This document shows, piece after piece, positions 62,465 through 64,000 of a stretch of 64,000 bases of DNA. How positions within the stretch are numbered: position 1 is the first letter of the stretch; each line of letters starts with the position of its first letter. The stretch comes from Robinsoniella sp. (GTDB taxonomy: Bacteria > Bacillota > Clostridia > Lachnospirales > Lachnospiraceae): assembly GCA_023664735.1 (NCBI GenBank), contig JAMPFB010000001.1:251590-315589 (forward strand). Direction: 5' to 3'. Both the position numbers and the translations under genes were made by a program. The notes under the pieces are model-generated. The model searched no databases. It was given only the letters and a program-made list of their open reading frames with translations, and was not told the origin of the DNA.

Positions 62465-64000
<1,536 letters not shown>

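Overview
The window looks like the chromosome of a Gram-positive gut clostridium, most probably a Lachnospiraceae member. This rests on A+T-leaning sequence with strong AGGAGG-type ribosome binding sites, a SAM-I riboswitch on metK, an L10 leader on rplJ-rplL followed by rpoB-rpoC, a type III pantothenate kinase, a bifunctional BirA, ATP-type PfkA and many two-part sigma-A promoters (TTGACA-17-TATAAT type). No species is named because nothing here fixes it.

Layout. 1-33.8 kb is mostly core genome: tRNA-Gln, cvfB, a CPBP protease, a degenerate TagA-like protein, a sugar nucleotidyltransferase, hemolysin III (-), a small alarmone synthetase, a membrane-anchored coiled-coil protein, a flavin reductase, a LysM/G5/M23 peptidase, murA, an HD-GYP protein (-), two paralogous secreted proteins, SAM-I riboswitch-metK, dnaE, pfkA, a TrmH methylase, proC, a SleB-like hydrolase, nfeD-SPFH, and the run argF-birA-(small protein)-coaX-dusB-(hypothetical)-greA-lysS. 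56.9-64 kb is again core: L10 leader, rplJ, rplL, rpoB and the 5' part of rpoC.

33.8-56.9 kb is accessory. It starts with small HTH regulators, a truncated PIN toxin with its antitoxin, and decayed mobile-element genes (two copies of a replication-initiator C-terminal domain and a small membrane protein broken by an in-frame stop). These surround an A+T-rich orphan gene and a two-component system/ABC transporter module of the peptide-antibiotic resistance type. Next is a tight nine-gene operon (43.3-54.6 kb) with a DUF4280 PAAR-like tip protein, a DcrB/EagR-like candidate chaperone, a giant VgrG-hydrophobic-Rhs fusion, a second stand-alone VgrG, a pentapeptide-repeat protein, an Imm11-like protein and three large unrecognised proteins. 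No sheath, tube, ClpV or TssJLM gene is in the window. It reads as an orphan spike/effector-delivery or polymorphic-toxin island in a Gram-positive. A methyltransferase/HNH endonuclease overlapping pair closes the region.

A second unusual layer is a family of long intergenic palindromes. Three full copies (5353-5586, 21545-21780, 56859-57054) share an 88-bp core but have outer arms that differ between copies while staying complementary within each copy. One half-copy, a palindrome with a different centre, and several isolated arm pieces are scattered through intergenic DNA.

Gene starts were moved to internal codons where a good ribosome binding site or a mapped promoter required it; these choices are stated per gene. 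Functions come from motif recognition by eye; no database search was run.
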